Below are positions 34,944-44,096 of a stretch of 64,000 nt of DNA, piece after piece. The notes beneath the pieces are model-generated. The model did not search any database and was not told where the DNA came from. It saw nothing but the letters and a program-made list of their open reading frames with translations. A program made the translations under genes and the position numbers. How positions within the stretch are numbered: position 1 is the first letter of the stretch; every line of letters begins with the position of its first letter. This DNA is from PALSA-1316 sp964499365 (GTDB lineage: Bacteria > Nitrospirota > Thermodesulfovibrionia > Thermodesulfovibrionales > UBA6898), in NCBI GenBank assembly GCA_964499365.1, contig CAZCKU010000002.1, forward strand, positions 310,001 to 374,000, in the 5' to 3' direction.

Positions 34944-35785
34944 AGGCCGGAGCGCACCCTGCCGCCGTTGTCCCTCAGGGTCAGATAACCGGAAAAGATG
35001 ATCAAGCCTCCGCCAGCCAGTGATTTCATTGCCGGCACCTCCTGAAGAAAAATCATGCTGAAGAGTATCGCCATCACCGGTTCCAGATATCCCAGGACAG
35101 CCGTCCTGTTCGCCGTGACCGATTTCATGCCCCAATAGTACAGCATCGGCGCGACCGTCGAGTGAACCACACCCATCACGATGAAACTCCAGAGTGCGTG
35201 AAGCGGGAACTCCCTCACGAAGGGCGCAAGGAGCAGCATGATGACCAGATTCGGAACAAAGGCCATCACCAACGGGTGCAGCTGCCGGGTATAGACACGG
35301 GCCATGATGATCAGAACCGCATAGGAACACCCTGATATGAGACCGGCGATAATTCCTGCAGTATCGCTGCCACCGGACGAAAAGCCCCCCAGCATCACAA
35401 GCAGTCCGGCCGACGAAAGGACAATCGCGATGACAAGCGTCCTTGTGGCCCTCTCGCCGAGGAAGTACGCAGCAAGAAATGCCACCAGCACCGGGGCAAT
35501 GTAATGGGCCAGCACAGCATTCGCTATGGTCGTATGCCGGAACGCATAATAAAAGGAGAAGGTGTTCAACAGTCCGACGCAGCCGAGCATGGCCGGATAT
35601 TTCAGGATTCTCCTGTCCGGCAGAAACGTCGTCCACCCTCGTGCAGCGATCACGATCCCCTGGAGCAGGGCAGCTACTGCGGAGGAGTAGAAAATGATCA
35701 CCGTCTCGGAAACACCGGCAAGCCTGACGATCACCCCGAGAGAACTCCAGAGAAAAATTGCAGCCAGTATGCTCAGAGACGGCAT
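34940..35785 (-). CDS. EamA/DMT superfamily transporter
   Basis: 281 aa from ATG 35785, which overlaps the glgB stop in TAATG. The protein has ten predicted membrane helices arranged as two EamA repeats (SILAAIFLWSSLGVIVRL at the start; IIAGLISGCSYAVLIIMARV beginning the second half; GYLEPVMAILFSMIFLQE). It is probably an inner-membrane exporter of amino acids or other metabolites, with unknown substrate. It is sandwiched between glgB and queE with overlapping starts and stops, so all three are likely on one transcript despite unrelated functions. Confidence 0.88.
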   Translation of the reverse strand: MPSLSILAAIFLWSSLGVIVRLAGVSETVIIFYSSAVAALLQGIVIAARGWTTFLPDRRILKYPAMLGCVGLLNTFSFYYAFRHTTIANAVLAHYIAPVLVAFLAAYFLGERATRTLVIAIVLSSAGLLVMLGGFSSGGSDTAGIIAGLISGCSYAVLIIMARVYTRQLHPLVMAFVPNLVIMLLLAPFVREFPLHALWSFIVMGVVHSTVAPMLYYWGMKSVTANRTAVLGYLEPVMAILFSMIFLQEVPAMKSLAGGGLIIFSGYLTLRDNGGRVRSGL

Positions 35786-37701
35786 TATCCGGCGGGTTTG
35801 AAGTAAAGCACCGAGAGGGGGGGGACCGTGATGTTCAGAGAACAGGGTCTGCCATGACACGGGACAGGGTCCGCCAGCAGCCCTCCGGCATTGCCCAGAT
35901 CGCTGCCGCCGTATAAACGGGAATCGCTGTTCAGAATCTCCCGGTAATAAACGGCCTCAGGAACGCCTACCCGGTAGCCGTAGTGCGGAACAGGGGTAAA
36001 ATTACAGACCACAACGATATGATCGCGGCGGTCCTTTGCATGGCGGACATACGCTATCATGCTGTTGTCCGCATCATGGAAATCGATCCATTCAAATCCC
36101 TCGTGATGAAAGTCAACTTCGTGCAGCGACGCCTCGGTTCCATAGAGCCTGTTGAGATCCCGGCTGAACAGCTGAAGCTTCTGGTGCGGGGTCTCAGCAA
36201 GGAGATGCCAATCAAGACTGCGTTCAAACTGCCACTCGTGCCACTGGCCGAATTCCCCTCCCATGAACAACAGCTTTTTTCCGGGATGACTGAACATGTA
36301 GCCATAAAACAGCCTGAGGTTCGCAAACTTCTGCCAGGCATCACCGGGCATTTTGTCCAGCATCGAGCGCTTGCCATGGACCACCTCGTCGTGGGAGAGC
36401 ACCAGGACAAAGTTCTCCGAGAAGGCATACAGGAGACTGAAGGTCAGGTTCCCGTGATGATATTTCCGGTAGACCGGGTCCATCGAAATAAAATCAAGCA
36501 TGTCGTTCATCCAGCCCATATTCCATTTCATGTCAAACCCGAGTCCGCCGAGATAGACCGGCTTGGTGACACTTGGCCATGCGGTCGACTCCTCCGCTAT
36601 CGTCAGGATGCCCGGGAAATATCCGTGCGTGATCTCGTTGAACTTCTTGATGAAATCGATCGCCTCAAGGTTCTCCCTGCCGCCGTGGACATTCGGCACC
36701 CATTCGCCCTCATTCCTCGAGTAATCCAGATAGAGCATTGAGGCGACCGCGTCTACCCTCAAACCGTCAATATGATATTTGTCCAGCCAGAACAGGCCGT
36801 TCGAGACCAGAAAATTCCTGACCTCGTTTCTGCCGTAATTGAAGACCAGCGTCCCCCATTCTCTGTGTTCACCCTTGCGGGGGTCCGCATGCTCATACAG
36901 ACAGGTCCCGTCAAAAAAACCGAGACCATGTCCGTCCTTAGGGAAATGGGCCGGCGCCCAGTCCAGGAGGACCCCAATCCCGTGCTGATGGCACTGGTCC
37001 ACAAAAAACATGAAATCCTCGGGGGTACCGAACCTGCTGGTCGGTGCAAAATAGCCGATCGTCTGATATCCCCATGAGGCGTCGAGGGGATGTTCACAGA
37101 CCGGCAGGAGTTCTATATGCGTATAACCCATCTCCGTAACGTACTCGATCAGGGTTTCGGCAAGTTCCCGGTAGGTGAGAAAGCGGTCAGCCTCATCAGG
37201 CACACGCATCCATGAACCGAGATGCACCTCGTAGATCGAAACCGGCGCTTCGAACCAGTTTCTCTTCTGGCGCGACTTCATCCAGCCGCTGTCGCGCCAC
37301 CGGTACTTGTTTATGTCATGGACGATCGAGGCGCTCTTCGGCCTGTGCTCAAAATAGAACCCATAGGGGTCGGCCTTGACCGCATGATGGCGATGATACC
37401 TTGAGGTGATATCGAATTTATAGATCTCACCTTCCTCCAGGCCTGGTATAAAAACCTCCCAGATACCGGATGAGCCGATCAGGTGCAGGTTGTTTCTGCG
37501 GTTGTCCCACTGGTTGAAGTCCCCGACAACGCTCACCGTCTTTGCGTTCGGGGCCCAGACCGCAAAATGGACACCGCGGACGCCGCCCGCCTCCATCACA
37601 TGCGCGCCGAGTTTATCGTAGCTCATGTGATGACTGCCCTCACCGAGCAGGTGGATATCGTAATCGGTCAGTATCCTTATATGCTCGCCGGACTTTTTCA
37701 A
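35785..37701 (-). CDS. glgB: 1,4-alpha-glucan branching enzyme
   Basis: 638 aa. The start codon is TTG at 37701, preceded by GGAG at 8 bases; no in-frame ATG fits better. An N-terminal CBM48 domain (GVHFAVWAPNAKTVSVVGDFNQW) is followed by the GH13 barrel with nucleophile Asp 317 (GLRVDAV), acid Glu 370 (TIAEEST) and LSHDEVVHG, then a C-terminal beta domain. The 53-residue spacing of the two catalytic acids matches E. coli GlgB, but the protein is about 90 residues shorter at the N-terminus, as in many bacteria. It introduces alpha-1,6 branches into glycogen. No other glg genes are present. Confidence 0.96.
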   Translation of the reverse strand: MKKSGEHIRILTDYDIHLLGEGSHHMSYDKLGAHVMEAGGVRGVHFAVWAPNAKTVSVVGDFNQWDNRRNNLHLIGSSGIWEVFIPGLEEGEIYKFDITSRYHRHHAVKADPYGFYFEHRPKSASIVHDINKYRWRDSGWMKSRQKRNWFEAPVSIYEVHLGSWMRVPDEADRFLTYRELAETLIEYVTEMGYTHIELLPVCEHPLDASWGYQTIGYFAPTSRFGTPEDFMFFVDQCHQHGIGVLLDWAPAHFPKDGHGLGFFDGTCLYEHADPRKGEHREWGTLVFNYGRNEVRNFLVSNGLFWLDKYHIDGLRVDAVASMLYLDYSRNEGEWVPNVHGGRENLEAIDFIKKFNEITHGYFPGILTIAEESTAWPSVTKPVYLGGLGFDMKWNMGWMNDMLDFISMDPVYRKYHHGNLTFSLLYAFSENFVLVLSHDEVVHGKRSMLDKMPGDAWQKFANLRLFYGYMFSHPGKKLLFMGGEFGQWHEWQFERSLDWHLLAETPHQKLQLFSRDLNRLYGTEASLHEVDFHHEGFEWIDFHDADNSMIAYVRHAKDRRDHIVVVCNFTPVPHYGYRVGVPEAVYYREILNSDSRLYGGSDLGNAGGLLADPVPCHGRPCSLNITVPPLSVLYFKPAG

Positions 37702-37805
37702 ACCTTCATCTCCATCTCAGATAACCTCATACCGGTATTGTACTATAATTCAGCCCGAGTCATGAATGAATTTACGGTTCTATCGGGATTTCAGTGGGTA
37801 GTTTT

Positions 37806-37915
37806 CATACTCCCCCTTAGGAAAAGAGGCCTGCCTGCCGGCAGGCAGGGGTGAGGGGAGCTCTTCCCATTAAATAATAATTCCCTCCTTCCCTCGCTTT
37901 GCCAAAGGGAGGCTT
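37806..37915. repeat. Palindromic repeat cluster, copy B, with perfect 20-bp palindrome
   Basis: Between emrB and glgB lie CTCCCCCTTAGGAAAAGAGG, a perfect CCTGCCTGCC/GGCAGGCAGG palindrome (37830-37849), GGGGTGAGGGGAG, and CCCTCGCTTTGCCAAAGGGAGG. The outer sequences match the element near 21.2 kb. The 20-bp palindrome resembles one I recall from many environmental genomes, where it encodes LPAGRQ-type peptides when it lands in genes. The gap holds no gene. Confidence 0.7.
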
Positions 37916-37950
37916 GACTGAAGAGCCTGAATTGATTGTCCCCGCGCAGC

Positions 37951-39483
37951 TCAGTGCAGCCCCGCGGCAGAAGAATCTATCTTCCCCTTTCGCATCAGCA
38001 GCACCAGTGGCAGGATACAGATCATAAGCACGCTCAGGAGATAAAAGGCATCGTTAAACGAGATCATCGACGCCTGTTTCAGCATCTGCCCGTAAATCAT
38101 GCCGAGCCCTCCCTGAGAGGCGGTCACCGGATCCATCCCCCTCAGCTCCAGGGACTGCGCCGCGCCCTGAGCGGCAAGCTGATAGTTACGGTCGAACGGG
38201 GTCAGGTGGTCGGTAAGCCTGACCCCGTGGAACTGGCCGCGGCGGGAGATGATCGTCGTTACGAAGGCAACCCCGAAGCTGCCGCCCAGGTTCCTCAGCA
38301 GATTGTAGATGGCCGAGGCGTTTGCCATCTCCTCTTTCCTGACGCTCGACATCGTCAGGGTCGTCAGTGGTATGAAGAGAAAACCCATGCCGATGCCGAG
38401 CACGATCCTTGGCCAGATGATCGTGTTGAAATCAGCATGCAGATTGAACCGGGACATGAGATAGGTCGAATACGCCGAGACAATAATCCCGAAGACCAGC
38501 AGGCCCTTGGGATTGACCTTTGTCACCAGCCGGCCTGCCAGAGGCATAGCGAGCAGGGTCGCAACCCCTCCCGGTCCGAGCACCATACCCGACAGCGTCG
38601 AGGTATAGCCCATGAGCGTCTGGAGATAGACCGGCAGCAGGACGATACTGCCGAAGAGATTGAAAAAGGCAAAGAACATCACGATCGTCCCGGTGCTGAA
38701 TGAGATATTCCTGAAGGTCCTGAGGTCGACGATCGGATGGTCTGCCACCGACTCGACATAGATGAAGAGCAGCAGTGAAACGACGGAAATCACGGTCAGG
38801 GTTGTAATGTACCCTGTTGAAAACCAGTCCTCCATCTGCCCCTTGTCCAGTACGATCTGGAGCGCGCCAAGGCCCACGGCAAGCAGCACCAGACCCCAGT
38901 AGTCTATCTTCATGCTCATGCGCTGCATATACGGCGGGTCGACGATAAAGAACAGCACCATCAGCACGGAGACGACCCCGATCGGAATATTGATAAAAAA
39001 GATCCAGTGCCAGGACCAGTTGTCGGTGATCCAGCCCCCGAGCAGCGGCCCGATGATCGGGCCGAACATGATGCCGACCCCGAAGATCGCCATCGCCATC
39101 CCGTGCTGCTTTCGGGGAAACGTCTCGAGCAGTATCGACTGGGATATCGGCTGGAGCGCGCCTCCTCCGATGCCCTGCAATATCCTGAACGCCACCAGAC
39201 TCTGCAGGTTCCAGGAGATGCCGCAGAGAAACGAGCTCAGCGTAAAGAGCATGATCGAAAATATGAGATACCGTTTCCTGCCGAAGACCCTGCTGAGCCA
39301 TCCGGTCATCGGGATGATGATCGCGTTCGAGACGAGATACGACGTGATCGTCCAGGTAGACTCGTCGATGCCGGCAGAGAGGCTGCCCCTGATGCTGTCG
39401 AGCGCCACGTTGACGACCGACGTATCGATGATCTCGATCAGCGTCGGCAGCATCACCGTCAGCGCGATGATCCACTTGCTCAT
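37951..39483 (-). CDS. emrB: EmrB/QacA-type MFS drug exporter (DHA2, 14 helices)
   Basis: 510 aa with about 14 membrane helices. The DHA2 motifs are DTSVVNVALDSI in helix 1, GWLSRVFGRKRYLIF (motif A), RILQGIGGGALQP and the antiporter motif GVGIMFGPIIGPLLGGWI. It uses proton exchange to expel amphipathic compounds, working with the membrane-fusion protein and TolC channel encoded immediately upstream. It ends the efflux island. The DHA2 assignment is firm; the substrate is unknown. Confidence 0.93.
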   Translation of the reverse strand: MSKWIIALTVMLPTLIEIIDTSVVNVALDSIRGSLSAGIDESTWTITSYLVSNAIIIPMTGWLSRVFGRKRYLIFSIMLFTLSSFLCGISWNLQSLVAFRILQGIGGGALQPISQSILLETFPRKQHGMAMAIFGVGIMFGPIIGPLLGGWITDNWSWHWIFFINIPIGVVSVLMVLFFIVDPPYMQRMSMKIDYWGLVLLAVGLGALQIVLDKGQMEDWFSTGYITTLTVISVVSLLLFIYVESVADHPIVDLRTFRNISFSTGTIVMFFAFFNLFGSIVLLPVYLQTLMGYTSTLSGMVLGPGGVATLLAMPLAGRLVTKVNPKGLLVFGIIVSAYSTYLMSRFNLHADFNTIIWPRIVLGIGMGFLFIPLTTLTMSSVRKEEMANASAIYNLLRNLGGSFGVAFVTTIISRRGQFHGVRLTDHLTPFDRNYQLAAQGAAQSLELRGMDPVTASQGGLGMIYGQMLKQASMISFNDAFYLLSVLMICILPLVLLMRKGKIDSSAAGLH

Positions 39484-39486
39484 GGA

Positions 39487-40611
39487 CTATTCGATAATAA
39501 TCGTCGGTTCGACCGACATGCCGACCCGGAGGACCTCTTTTCTGTTCACGTCCTTTTCGAGGACGATCTTCATGGGGATCCGCTGGACAACTTTCACGAA
39601 ATTGCCGGTTGCGTTTTCAGCAGGGAAAAGCGAAAAGGCAGAACCCGTGCCTGCCATGATGCTGTCCACGGTACCCTTAAAGACCTTCCCGGGATACATG
39701 TCCACCCGTATATCGACCCGCTGCCCCGGCCTGACCTTCTGAAGCTGCGTCTCCTTGAAATTCGCAATAATCCAGATATCTTCGAGCGGCACGACAGCCA
39801 TGAGCGGCTGGCCCGGCTGAACCTGGTTGCCCGCCTCGACAGACTTCTTGGTGACATAGCCGTCTGACGGGGCAAGGATCTTCGTGTATCCTCTCTGCAG
39901 TTCGGCTGCCTGCGCTCCCGCCTCCCGCTGCCTGATGACTGCAGACTGAGACTTCAGAAACGACTCAGCCTGCTGAATAACCGCCTTCTGGGTCTCCAGT
40001 GCAGACTCTGCCTGCCTGACCTGATCACGGGCAGCCTTTACCTGGGCAGCGGCAACATCAAAGGCAGTTCTCGTCTTCTCAAACCGTTCCTTCGAAATCA
40101 CTTCTTTATCGACAAGGTTCTGTGCGCGCTGAAGGTCCATTTCAGCCTGCACCAGCAGCGCCTCCTGGAGATCGAGCCCGGCCCGGGCCGCAGCAAGCCT
40201 GTGCCGGAGTTCAGACTCCTGCTTTTTCGCAACCTCGACCCGGGCTGCTCCTTCGGCAAGCCGCGCCCGGTCGGCGTAGAGACCTGATGATGCCTCATCG
40301 AGCCGGACCCGGTAATCGGCATCATCGATCTCAACCAGAACGTCCCCCTGCCGCACCATCTGATTTATCCCGACCGGAACGACTCTGATCGTACCCGGGA
40401 TCCTGGAGGCTATCGTATGAATCCTACCCTCGATAAAGGCATCGTCCGTCGATATGTGTGTTGCTTTGTATCTTATATAGAAAAAAACAGATACGGCGGC
40501 AATAATGATAATGATCGCAAATACCGTCAACGCTACAGTCTTTCTCCTCCCCCCGTTTGCGTTCATCCCGGCATCTGCCGCAGCGCCTGTCGTTGTCACC
40601 GAATCTCCCAT
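39487..40611 (-). CDS. emrA: EmrA-type membrane-fusion protein (HlyD family)
   Basis: 374 aa. A cytoplasmic N-tail and one membrane helix (TVALTVFAIIIIIAAVSVFFYI) are followed by a barrel-sandwich/lipoyl domain split by a long coiled coil (about 110-210). RGYTKILAPSDGYVTKKSVEAGNQVQPGQPLMAVV and the C-terminal beta-barrel come next. It bridges EmrB in the inner membrane to the TolC channel. It starts directly after the tolC stop and ends 3 bp before emrB. Confidence 0.92.
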   Translation of the reverse strand: MGDSVTTTGAAADAGMNANGGRRKTVALTVFAIIIIIAAVSVFFYIRYKATHISTDDAFIEGRIHTIASRIPGTIRVVPVGINQMVRQGDVLVEIDDADYRVRLDEASSGLYADRARLAEGAARVEVAKKQESELRHRLAAARAGLDLQEALLVQAEMDLQRAQNLVDKEVISKERFEKTRTAFDVAAAQVKAARDQVRQAESALETQKAVIQQAESFLKSQSAVIRQREAGAQAAELQRGYTKILAPSDGYVTKKSVEAGNQVQPGQPLMAVVPLEDIWIIANFKETQLQKVRPGQRVDIRVDMYPGKVFKGTVDSIMAGTGSAFSLFPAENATGNFVKVVQRIPMKIVLEKDVNRKEVLRVGMSVEPTIIIE

Positions 40612-41931
40612 TTATTGATACACCTCCGTTAGATCTCTGCCAAGGGCGTAGAGAACTGCAGCCTCGGCTTTCTTTGCATCGTAGACCGACCGGTAATAAT
40701 TCGTCTCCGCTACGGTCAGCAGCGTCACGGCATCAAGGACCTCAGTAGCCGTGCCAATGCCCTCTGCGTATCGTGCACGATTTATCCTCAGGTTTTCCTC
40801 TGCCTGCCGGACAGCATCCTTCGTCACCTGGAGCCTCGCACGCGCGGTGGCTGCATCCAGCAGATACCGCGTCACCTCAAGCCTGATATCCCCGATCACT
40901 TTTTCCTTCTGCTCCCGGAGTCCCGAGCGCTGTGCATCGATCTTCTGCAGTTCAGCCTTTGTGCTGCCGCCGCTGTAAAGATTGATCCCCATGCCGAGGA
41001 TGACCGACCAGTTGCCTTCATGGACCTGATAGCGGTTTTCGGTGTAATCGTACCCGCCCCTTACGACAAACCGCGGGTAGAGTTCAGCCCTTCGCGCCGT
41101 CTCATCCAGGTCGAGCGACTTCATGGTCTCGTCGACGATCCGAATCTCCGGTCTCTGTGCAACCGCTATCGCCCAGGCCTGCTCTGGAGTCAGGTCAGGG
41201 CTCATCAGTGACGAGGCAATACGAATGTCACTGTCTGTGGCCGTGACCTCCGTCGTGAGCGGACGCACCAGTATATTGTTCAGGCGTGAGACATGGACCA
41301 GTCTGCTGTTCGCCGCTCCGATATGCCGGGAGCGCGCATCAGAAAGCCTGACCTCAGCCTGAAGCAGGTCATTTCTGGTGATGGCCCCCTCTTCCAGAAG
41401 CACCCGGGTATTGTCCATATGAGCCGTCAGCCTCTCGACTTCCTTCTCCGCGACGGTGACCATCTTCTGCGATTCGAGCAGATCAAAATAGGTCAGGGCA
41501 AACCCTATGGCGACAAAATTCCTGACCCGGAGCGTATCGAGCTTTCTTGTCCCTGCCCTGAGCCTGCCGGCAGCGTACCGGGAGGCATTTCCCTCAAAAT
41601 CATACAGCGTATGCTGAATGCTCAGACTGTACTCAAGAAAGCTCCGCTGGGAAAGCGGGACGGACGCAGAACCGAAGAAGGCCGCAGGCTGCGCATCAAG
41701 CGCCGTCCCCCGGAACGCCGCGTTGACCGACGGCAGCAGACGGGCCCGTTCGACAGAGGCCTCGGCCTGGGCGGCAGTTTCCCCGTGGGCGGCGATTTTG
41801 ATATCCCGGCTGTTTTCGACCGCCAGTCTCAATCCATCGGCAAGCGACAATTCGGCAGCACCGGCCGTGACGGGGACTACAGCGAATAGAATGATAACAA
41901 GGGTCCATACAACATGCCTCATCGTATACAT
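40612..41931 (-). CDS. tolC: TolC-family outer-membrane efflux channel
   Basis: 439 aa. A signal peptide (WTLVIILFAVVPVTAGAAE) precedes two structural repeats of the TolC alpha-barrel. Repeat starts such as LSLADGLRLAVENSRDIKIA and LTPEQAWAIAVAQRPEIRI are visible, with long helices between. It forms the outer-membrane duct. It is placed between the ABC-type and the MFS-type pumps and could serve both. AAGGA precedes the ATG at 41931. The 245 bp upstream hold palindromic elements rather than a gene. Confidence 0.9.
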   Translation of the reverse strand: MYTMRHVVWTLVIILFAVVPVTAGAAELSLADGLRLAVENSRDIKIAAHGETAAQAEASVERARLLPSVNAAFRGTALDAQPAAFFGSASVPLSQRSFLEYSLSIQHTLYDFEGNASRYAAGRLRAGTRKLDTLRVRNFVAIGFALTYFDLLESQKMVTVAEKEVERLTAHMDNTRVLLEEGAITRNDLLQAEVRLSDARSRHIGAANSRLVHVSRLNNILVRPLTTEVTATDSDIRIASSLMSPDLTPEQAWAIAVAQRPEIRIVDETMKSLDLDETARRAELYPRFVVRGGYDYTENRYQVHEGNWSVILGMGINLYSGGSTKAELQKIDAQRSGLREQKEKVIGDIRLEVTRYLLDAATARARLQVTKDAVRQAEENLRINRARYAEGIGTATEVLDAVTLLTVAETNYYRSVYDAKKAEAAVLYALGRDLTEVYQ

Positions 41932-41971
41932 TTATTCCTTTCTTTGGAATCGCAGTCCTGACATATTCCCG

Positions 41972-42142
41972 CCCCTCTTCAGCTAAGGGGGACAGACATT
42001 ATTAACCTGGCAAATAAATACATGAAATCTTCTGCTTTGTCACTGCACGACCTGATCGGGAATCCAGGTATTTCAATAGGTTCTGGCTTTTCCGATCAAG
42101 CCGGACAATGACGACATTGTTCTCTTTGCTTGCCAGGTTAGT
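41972..42142. repeat. Hairpin plus 142-bp inverted-repeat element between macB-like and tolC
   Basis: A CCCCTCTT/AAGGGGG hairpin (41972-41991) is followed by a segment bounded by ATTAACCTGGCAA (42001-42013) and its near-perfect inverse TTGCCAGGTTAGT (42130-42142). Inside, CTGATCGGGAATCCAG and CTGGCTTTTCCGATCAAG form a second, imperfect inverted pair. The nested symmetry and lack of coding potential suggest a mobile palindromic (MITE-like) element. The run GGGAATCCAG is typical of repeats I recall in Nitrospirota and Deltaproteobacteria. Confidence 0.6.
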
Positions 42143-42176
42143 AATTAATTACTGATCTTTACCCTCTGCCCACCCC

Positions 42177-43406
42177 TTATTCATACCTGAGGGCCTCGAT
42201 CGGTTCGAGAAGTGAGGCCTTGTACGCCGGGTAAAAGCCGAAGAATATCCCCACGATACCGGAAAAGCCGAAGGCAAGCAGGACGGACAGCGGCGATACC
42301 ACCGTCTCCCAGCCTGCCACCATGGACAGCACTTCCGCTGTGCCCACACCAACCACAACGCCTGCAATGCCCCCGATCAGCGACAGGATGAGGGCCTCGA
42401 TGACGAACTGGAGCCTGATGTCCCAGGTCTTTGCACCGATCGCCATGCGTATGCCGATCTCCCGCGTACGTTCGGTGACCGACACGAGCATAATATTCAT
42501 AATACCGATTCCACCGACGAGCAGGGATACCGAGGCGATTGCACCCAGCAGGATCGTCATCATCTTGGCCGACTGCTCCGATGCCTGGAGGATCTGGGTC
42601 AGGTTTCTCACCGTGAAGTCATTTTCCTGCTGCGGTCCTATATGATGCCGCTGTTTCAGCAGGTCCGTAATCTGCCGCTCGGCAGCGTTCATATCTTCGA
42701 GACTCCGTGCCTGAACGTACATCATCCGTATCATCCCCGGAAAGGACGTGCCGAACAGTTTCTTCTGGGCCGTCGTCACCGGGACATAAACGACATCGTC
42801 CTGGTCGCGTCCTCCGGGGTCCTGCCCCTTGGCCTCCAGGACACCGATAACCGTAAAGGGAACGTTCTTTATCCTGATGACCTGTCCGATGGGATCCAGA
42901 GCCCCGAAGAGGTTGTCGACCACGGTCTGGCCGAGGAGGCAGACCTTGCCTGCACTCCTCACCTCCTGATCGGTAAAGACCCTGCCGTAGGCAACGGGCC
43001 AGTCCCGAGCGGTGAACATGCTCGGCGTCGTCCCGGTGATGCCGGTCGACCAGTTCAGGCTGCCGTACACCAGCTGGGCGCCGCCTCCGAAGACCGGCGC
43101 AACAGCCGAGACCGCCGGACACTCCCGCTGAACCGCGTCAGCGTCACTAAGGGTAAGAGTAGATTGGGTGCCGGCCCCCATCCGCACGCCTCCGGCCGAC
43201 GTCGAGCCCGGCAGCACCATCAGGATATTGCTTCCAATGCTCGAAATGAACTCTGATATCTTTTTGCTCGCGGCGGTACCCACGGCAAGCATGGCGATGA
43301 CGGCTCCGACGCCGATGATAATGCCGAGCATGGTGAGTGCCGAGCGCATCTTGTTCACGCGCAGCGCCCGGGAGGATATGCTGACGATCGAGGGGATATC
43401 GATCAT
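42177..43406 (-). CDS. MacB-like ABC exporter permease
   Basis: 409 aa. One N-terminal helix (MRSALTMLGIIIGVGAVIAMLA) precedes a large periplasmic MacB_PCD domain (about 50-240). Three C-terminal helices form the FtsX domain (VSLLVGGIGIMNIMLVSVTERTREIGIRMAIGA). This is the membrane half of E. coli MacB, but here it is a separate polypeptide from the ATPase. It overlaps the ATPase gene in ATGA. Mechanotransmission export through TolC of macrolides, lipopeptides or heat-stable toxins is known for the family; the substrate here is unknown. Confidence 0.92.
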   Translation of the reverse strand: MIDIPSIVSISSRALRVNKMRSALTMLGIIIGVGAVIAMLAVGTAASKKISEFISSIGSNILMVLPGSTSAGGVRMGAGTQSTLTLSDADAVQRECPAVSAVAPVFGGGAQLVYGSLNWSTGITGTTPSMFTARDWPVAYGRVFTDQEVRSAGKVCLLGQTVVDNLFGALDPIGQVIRIKNVPFTVIGVLEAKGQDPGGRDQDDVVYVPVTTAQKKLFGTSFPGMIRMMYVQARSLEDMNAAERQITDLLKQRHHIGPQQENDFTVRNLTQILQASEQSAKMMTILLGAIASVSLLVGGIGIMNIMLVSVTERTREIGIRMAIGAKTWDIRLQFVIEALILSLIGGIAGVVVGVGTAEVLSMVAGWETVVSPLSVLLAFGFSGIVGIFFGFYPAYKASLLEPIEALRYE

Positions 43407-44095
43407 GGCCGCCCGGATACTTCGTCTCCCACGACGTTCCCGTCGCGGAAGAGTATCCTCCTCCGGCTGTATTCGGCAATATCCTTTTCATGCGTAACGA
43501 GGATTACCGTGATCGAAGACTCCTCGTTCAATTGTACAAACAGGTCCATGATCTCCTCACTCGTCTTTGAATCGAGATTCCCGGTCGGCTCGTCCGCCAG
43601 AATTATCGGGGCGTTGTTCACGAGCGCCCTGGCAACCGCCACCCGCTGCTGCTGTCCCCCGGACAGCTGGTTCGGGTGATGCTGCTCCCTGCCGGCCAGA
43701 CCGACCCGTGCAAGGGCCTCTGATGCGCGCGTTTTCCTCTCGCGTGACGGAACCCCGGCATACAGCATGGGGAGCTCAACGTTTTCGAGTGCCGACGTCC
43801 GCGCCAGAAGATTGAAACCCTGGAACACAAACCCGATCTCCTTATTGCGGATCGCCGCCAGTTCATCCCTGTCCATCTTCGCCACATCCACCCCCTCCAG
43901 AATATATCTCCCTTCTGTCGGCCGGTCGAGACAACCCAGGATGTTCATGAACGTTGACTTGCCTGAGCCCGAGGGACCCATGATGGCGATGAATTCCCCT
44001 TTACCGATGCTGATCGATACCTTGTTCAGGGCGTTCAGTGCTATGTCGCCGAGCAGATAGGTCTTGGTGATCTGCTCTGTTTCGATGAGGGCCAT
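43403..44095 (-). CDS. MacB/LolD-type ABC exporter ATPase
   Basis: 230 aa. Walker A is GPSGSGKST, the Q-loop is VFQGFNLL, the ABC signature is LSGGQQQRVAVARAL, and Walker B with the catalytic Glu is PIILADEPTGNLD, then the switch His in ILVTHEKD. It is the soluble ATPase partner of the permease encoded downstream, 1 bp from the membrane-fusion gene upstream. Confidence 0.95.
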   Translation of the reverse strand: MALIETEQITKTYLLGDIALNALNKVSISIGKGEFIAIMGPSGSGKSTFMNILGCLDRPTEGRYILEGVDVAKMDRDELAAIRNKEIGFVFQGFNLLARTSALENVELPMLYAGVPSRERKTRASEALARVGLAGREQHHPNQLSGGQQQRVAVARALVNNAPIILADEPTGNLDSKTSEEIMDLFVQLNEESSITVILVTHEKDIAEYSRRRILFRDGNVVGDEVSGRP

Positions 44096-44096
44096 G

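Noticed and set aside
34944..35636. Apparent 230-residue N-terminal extension of QueE
   Set aside because: It overlaps the EamA transporter gene and has no radical-SAM or QueE character. The ATG at 34943 matches the family N-terminus exactly.
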